From an uncultured Burkholderiales bacterium (GTDB taxonomy: Bacteria > Pseudomonadota > Gammaproteobacteria > Burkholderiales > Burkholderiaceae_C): a DNA stretch of 57,836 nt. Under the pieces are notes generated by a model. The model was not told the origin of the DNA, searched no databases, and was given only the letters and a program-made list of their open reading frames with translations. The DNA is taken from NCBI GenBank assembly GCA_937873395.1, contig CALMYH010000149.1, positions 1-57,836 on the forward strand. Reading direction: 5' to 3'. Positions 55,380 to 57,836 of this stretch are shown piece by piece. The position numbers were made by a program, and so were the translations under genes. Position 1 is the first letter of the stretch, and each line of letters opens with the position of its first letter.

Positions 55380-57836
55380 TCAGCCCTGGGCGAACAACGC
55401 CACGTTGCCGCCGGCCGCCGTGGTGTTGATGGTCAGGGTCTGCTCGGCGCAGAAGCGCAGCAGGTAGTTCGGTCCGCCCGCCTTGGGGCCGGTGCCGCTC
55501 AGGCCTTCGCCGCCGAAGGGCTGAACACCGACCACGGCGCCGATCATGTTGCGGTTGACGTAGACGTTACCGACCCGCGCTGCGGCGGCCAGTGCCTGGG
55601 CGCGGCTGTCGATGCGGGTCTGGATGCCCAGCGTCAGGCCGTAGCCCAGCGCGTTGATCTGGCGGATCACGTCCATCGGGTCGCCACGCCAGCGCACCAC
55701 CTGCAGCACCGGGCCGAAGATTTCCTGCGTCACATCGTTGATGCTATTCACCTCGAACATCTGCGGCGCGATCAGGTGGGGCATCACTGGCTTTGCCGGC
55801 GTTTCCGGCAGCAAGGCCTTGGCACTGCCGCGTAGCCGCACGATGTGCCGTTGGATGTTCTCGAACGCTTCGGTGTCGATCACCGGGCCGAGGTCCGTCG
55901 CCAACTGCGACGGATCGCCCACCACCAGCTCTTTCGCCGCGCCCTGGATCATCTCGATCACGCCGTCGGCAATGGCTTCGTGCACGCACAGCAGGCGCAG
56001 GGCCGAGCAGCGCTGGCCGGCGCTGCGGAAGGCGCTTTGCAGCACCGCGTCGGCCACCTGTTCCGGCAGGGCCGTGCTGTCGACCAGCATGGAGTTGATG
56101 CCGCCGGTCTCGGCGATCAGGGGCACGATGGGACCGTCCTTGGCCGCCAGCGCGCGCTGGATGATCTTGGCCACCTGGGTCGAGCCGGTGAACACCACGC
56201 CGGCCACGCCGGGCGCTGCGACCAGAGCCGCCCCCACCGTCTCGCCCGGGCCGTGCAGCAGCTGCAGCGCGTCTGGCGGGATGCCGGCCGCGTGCAACAG
56301 CTTCACGGCTTCCAGCGCGACCGCCGGGGTCTGCTCGGCCGGCTTGGCCAGCACCGTGTTGCCGGTGGCCAGCGCCGCCGCCACCTGGCCCATGAAGATG
56401 GCCAGCGGGAAGTTCCAGGGGCTGATGCAGACCCAGGCGCCGCGGCCTTCGAGGCGCAGCGTGTTGCTCTCGCCCGTGGGGCCGGGCAGGGTCTGCGGCG
56501 CCATCCCGCGCTCGGCTTCGTTGGCGTAATAGCGCAGGAAGTCCACCGCCTCGCGCACCTCGGACACGGCGTCGCCCCAGGTCTTGTGCGCCTCCTTCAC
56601 CAGCAGGGCGCCAAAGCGCGGCAGCGCCGTGTCGAGGGCGTCAGCCGCGAAGCGCAGCACCGCCGCGCGCTGCGCCACCGGCGTGTGGTTCCAGGCGCCG
56701 AAGGCGGCGACGGCGCGGGCCACGGCGGCGGTGGCGCCGTCTGCCTGGGCTTCGGCCACCACCGGCACGGTGCAGGCTGCGTGCGCCGCCAGCAGCTCGT
56801 CGCGCTGGGCGATCACCGCCAGGTCACGGCCGCTGCTGTTGGCGCGCGTTGGGCCATACAGATCCGGCGGCAGCGGCAGCGAGCCCGTGGGCTCCAGGCG
56901 CAGCGGCGAGATCAGCAGCTCGTCCATGCCCACCGACTCGTCGGCCAGCTGGTGCACGAAGGACGAGTTGGCGCCGTTCTCCAGCAAGCGGCGCACCAGG
57001 TAGGCCAGCAGGTCGCGGTGCGCGCCCACGGGGGCGTAGACGCGGCAGCTCACCAGCGGGTTCTTCAGCACCTCGCGGTAGATGCCTTCGCCCATGCCGT
57101 GCAGTCTCTGCAATTCGAATTGTGGAACGGCCGGGAACCCGGCGCCGGGCCGCCCCAAGCCGGGTTGTGCCCCCTTGGGGGGCAGCGACCCGCGCAGCGG
57201 TGGAGCGTGGGGGCCCACAGATCGCGATGCGAGTTGAAGAATGGCCGCGATGGTGCCGGCGTTGTGCGTGGCGAACTGCGGAAAGATCGCGTCGGGCGCG
57301 TCCAGCAGCGCCTTGGCGCAGGCCAGGTAGCTCACGTCGGTGTGGTGCTTGTGGGTGAACACCGGGTAGGCCGGCAGACCCTGTTCCTGCGCGCGCTTGA
57401 TCTCGGCGTCCCAGTACGCGCCCTTGACCAGGCGGCACATTAAGCGGATCTTGTATTGCCGGGCCAGCGTCGCGATGTGCGCGATCAGCTCGACCGCGCG
57501 GGTCTGGTAGGCCTGCATGGCCAGGCCCAGGCCCTGCCATTGTGGGCAGTGTTCGGCCACCAGCGCGGCCAGGGCCTCGAACACGTCCAGCGAGAGTTCG
57601 AGCCGATCCACCTCTTCGGCGTCGATCGTCAGGTTCAGGTTGGCCGCCGCCGCCGCGCGGCACAGCGTCCACACGCGCGGCACCAGCTCGTTCATCACGC
57701 GCTCGTGCTGCGCGTCTTCGTAGCGTGGGTGCAGGGCGCTGAGCTTGATCGAAATGCCGTCATTCTGCGCCGGATGGCGCGCCGGGTCGGCGCCCTGGGC
57801 GATGGCGGCGATGGCGTTCTCGTAGCTGGCCTGGTA
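55380..57836 (-). CDS. putA: Bifunctional proline dehydrogenase/P5C dehydrogenase PutA, 5' end missing
   Basis: PutA oxidises proline to glutamate using FAD and then NAD. The 818 codons present start within the PRODH barrel (GISIKLSALHPRYED) and run to the natural stop; the N-terminal part lies outside the window. PRODH landmarks include RLVKGAYWDAEIKRA and LQRLHGMGEG. The P5C dehydrogenase has GNTVLAKPAEQTP, VVFTGSTQVAK, AETGGINSM and the catalytic cysteine in SAGQRCSALR. Within the barrel, 35 codons (57123-57227) are a GC-rich repeat inserted in frame. Confidence 0.94.
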   Translation of the reverse strand, partial: YQASYENAIAAIAQGADPARHPAQNDGISIKLSALHPRYEDAQHERVMNELVPRVWTLCRAAAAANLNLTIDAEEVDRLELSLDVFEALAALVAEHCPQWQGLGLAMQAYQTRAVELIAHIATLARQYKIRLMCRLVKGAYWDAEIKRAQEQGLPAYPVFTHKHHTDVSYLACAKALLDAPDAIFPQFATHNAGTIAAILQLASRSVGPHAPPLRGSLPPKGAQPGLGRPGAGFPAVPQFELQRLHGMGEGIYREVLKNPLVSCRVYAPVGAHRDLLAYLVRRLLENGANSSFVHQLADESVGMDELLISPLRLEPTGSLPLPPDLYGPTRANSSGRDLAVIAQRDELLAAHAACTVPVVAEAQADGATAAVARAVAAFGAWNHTPVAQRAAVLRFAADALDTALPRFGALLVKEAHKTWGDAVSEVREAVDFLRYYANEAERGMAPQTLPGPTGESNTLRLEGRGAWVCISPWNFPLAIFMGQVAAALATGNTVLAKPAEQTPAVALEAVKLLHAAGIPPDALQLLHGPGETVGAALVAAPGVAGVVFTGSTQVAKIIQRALAAKDGPIVPLIAETGGINSMLVDSTALPEQVADAVLQSAFRSAGQRCSALRLLCVHEAIADGVIEMIQGAAKELVVGDPSQLATDLGPVIDTEAFENIQRHIVRLRGSAKALLPETPAKPVMPHLIAPQMFEVNSINDVTQEIFGPVLQVVRWRGDPMDVIRQINALGYGLTLGIQTRIDSRAQALAAAARVGNVYVNRNMIGAVVGVQPFGGEGLSGTGPKAGGPNYLLRFCAEQTLTINTTAAGGNVALFAQG
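57147..57218 (+). repeat. GC-rich 72-bp repeat inserted in frame within putA
   Basis: This copy has the same GGGCCGCCCC start, CCCCC/GGGGGG hairpin, CAGCGACCCGCGCAGCGG and GTGGGGG end as the one at 41240. Read on the putA strand it translates as GPHAPPLRGSLPPKGAQPGL, without a stop. The excess over the usual PutA sequence is about 105 bp (57123-57227), divisible by three. Confidence 0.75.

Overview
The window is one 57.8 kb stretch of a GC-rich chromosome. Gene content points to a betaproteobacterium of the Burkholderiales, most likely family Comamonadaceae (Hydrogenophaga- or Acidovorax-like). The pointers are the spc ribosomal block, a PhaM-type PHB granule protein, a DUF3567 protein, the recG/queA/tgt neighbourhood and GC-rich hairpin repeats of a type I associate with that family. 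The family assignment is inference. I saw no tRNA, rRNA, CRISPR array, transposase or phage gene, so this looks like core chromosome with small accessory insertions.

Layout. 1-1642 (minus): start of the spc operon, rplN-rplX-rplE-rpsN-rpsH (cut by the window edge). 1855-12060: a complete glycerol regulon. glpS-glpT-glpP-glpQ-glpU-glpV-glpD run leftward, and glpR-glpK run rightward from a shared control region carrying a repeated operator. The ABC importer brings in glycerol, GlpK phosphorylates it, GlpD oxidises glycerol-3-phosphate, and GlpR is the likely repressor. 12097-18916: proC, ubiA, oxyR, a frameshifted secreted protein, recG and queA. 18920-22099: a three-gene Rieske oxygenase cluster with a divergent NahR-like LysR regulator, lying between queA and tgt. 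22501-30151: tgt, an MFS transporter, a zinc-ribbon membrane protein, a ProQ-domain RNA chaperone, and an apparent operon of crotonase, phaM and a FIST-domain protein. 30296-38039: DksA/TraR-like protein, VOC protein, FAH hydrolase with divergent IclR regulator, DUF3108, DUF3567, a solitary amino-acid-type binding protein, an AbrB-family membrane protein and a ChaN-like lipoprotein. 38074-44429: zinc-ribbon/SPFH pair, purU, a GcvA-like regulator, hsp20 and a GlcD-like FAD oxidase. 44481-53927: signalling block with a seven-PAS histidine kinase and its response regulator, a biotin-carrier/carboxyltransferase fusion, and a PAS-GGDEF-EAL protein. 53934-57836: a PuuA-like glutamine synthetase and putA (5' end missing).

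Four patterns cut across the annotation. (1) GC-rich hairpin repeats sit between genes and, twice, in frame inside conserved enzyme genes (recG and putA), like the palindromic protein-coding elements known from Rickettsia. (2) Most convergent gene pairs are only 1-34 bp apart, and their stop codons lie in or next to inverted repeats, often as the paired TGA/TCA of a hairpin. (3) About ten genes have a -10-like hexamer (often GACAAT) 5-8 nt before ATG and no Shine-Dalgarno sequence, suggesting leaderless mRNAs. (4) In the glycerol ABC importer, defects in the two different ATPases fall in the same composite ATP site, which predicts an asymmetric motor.
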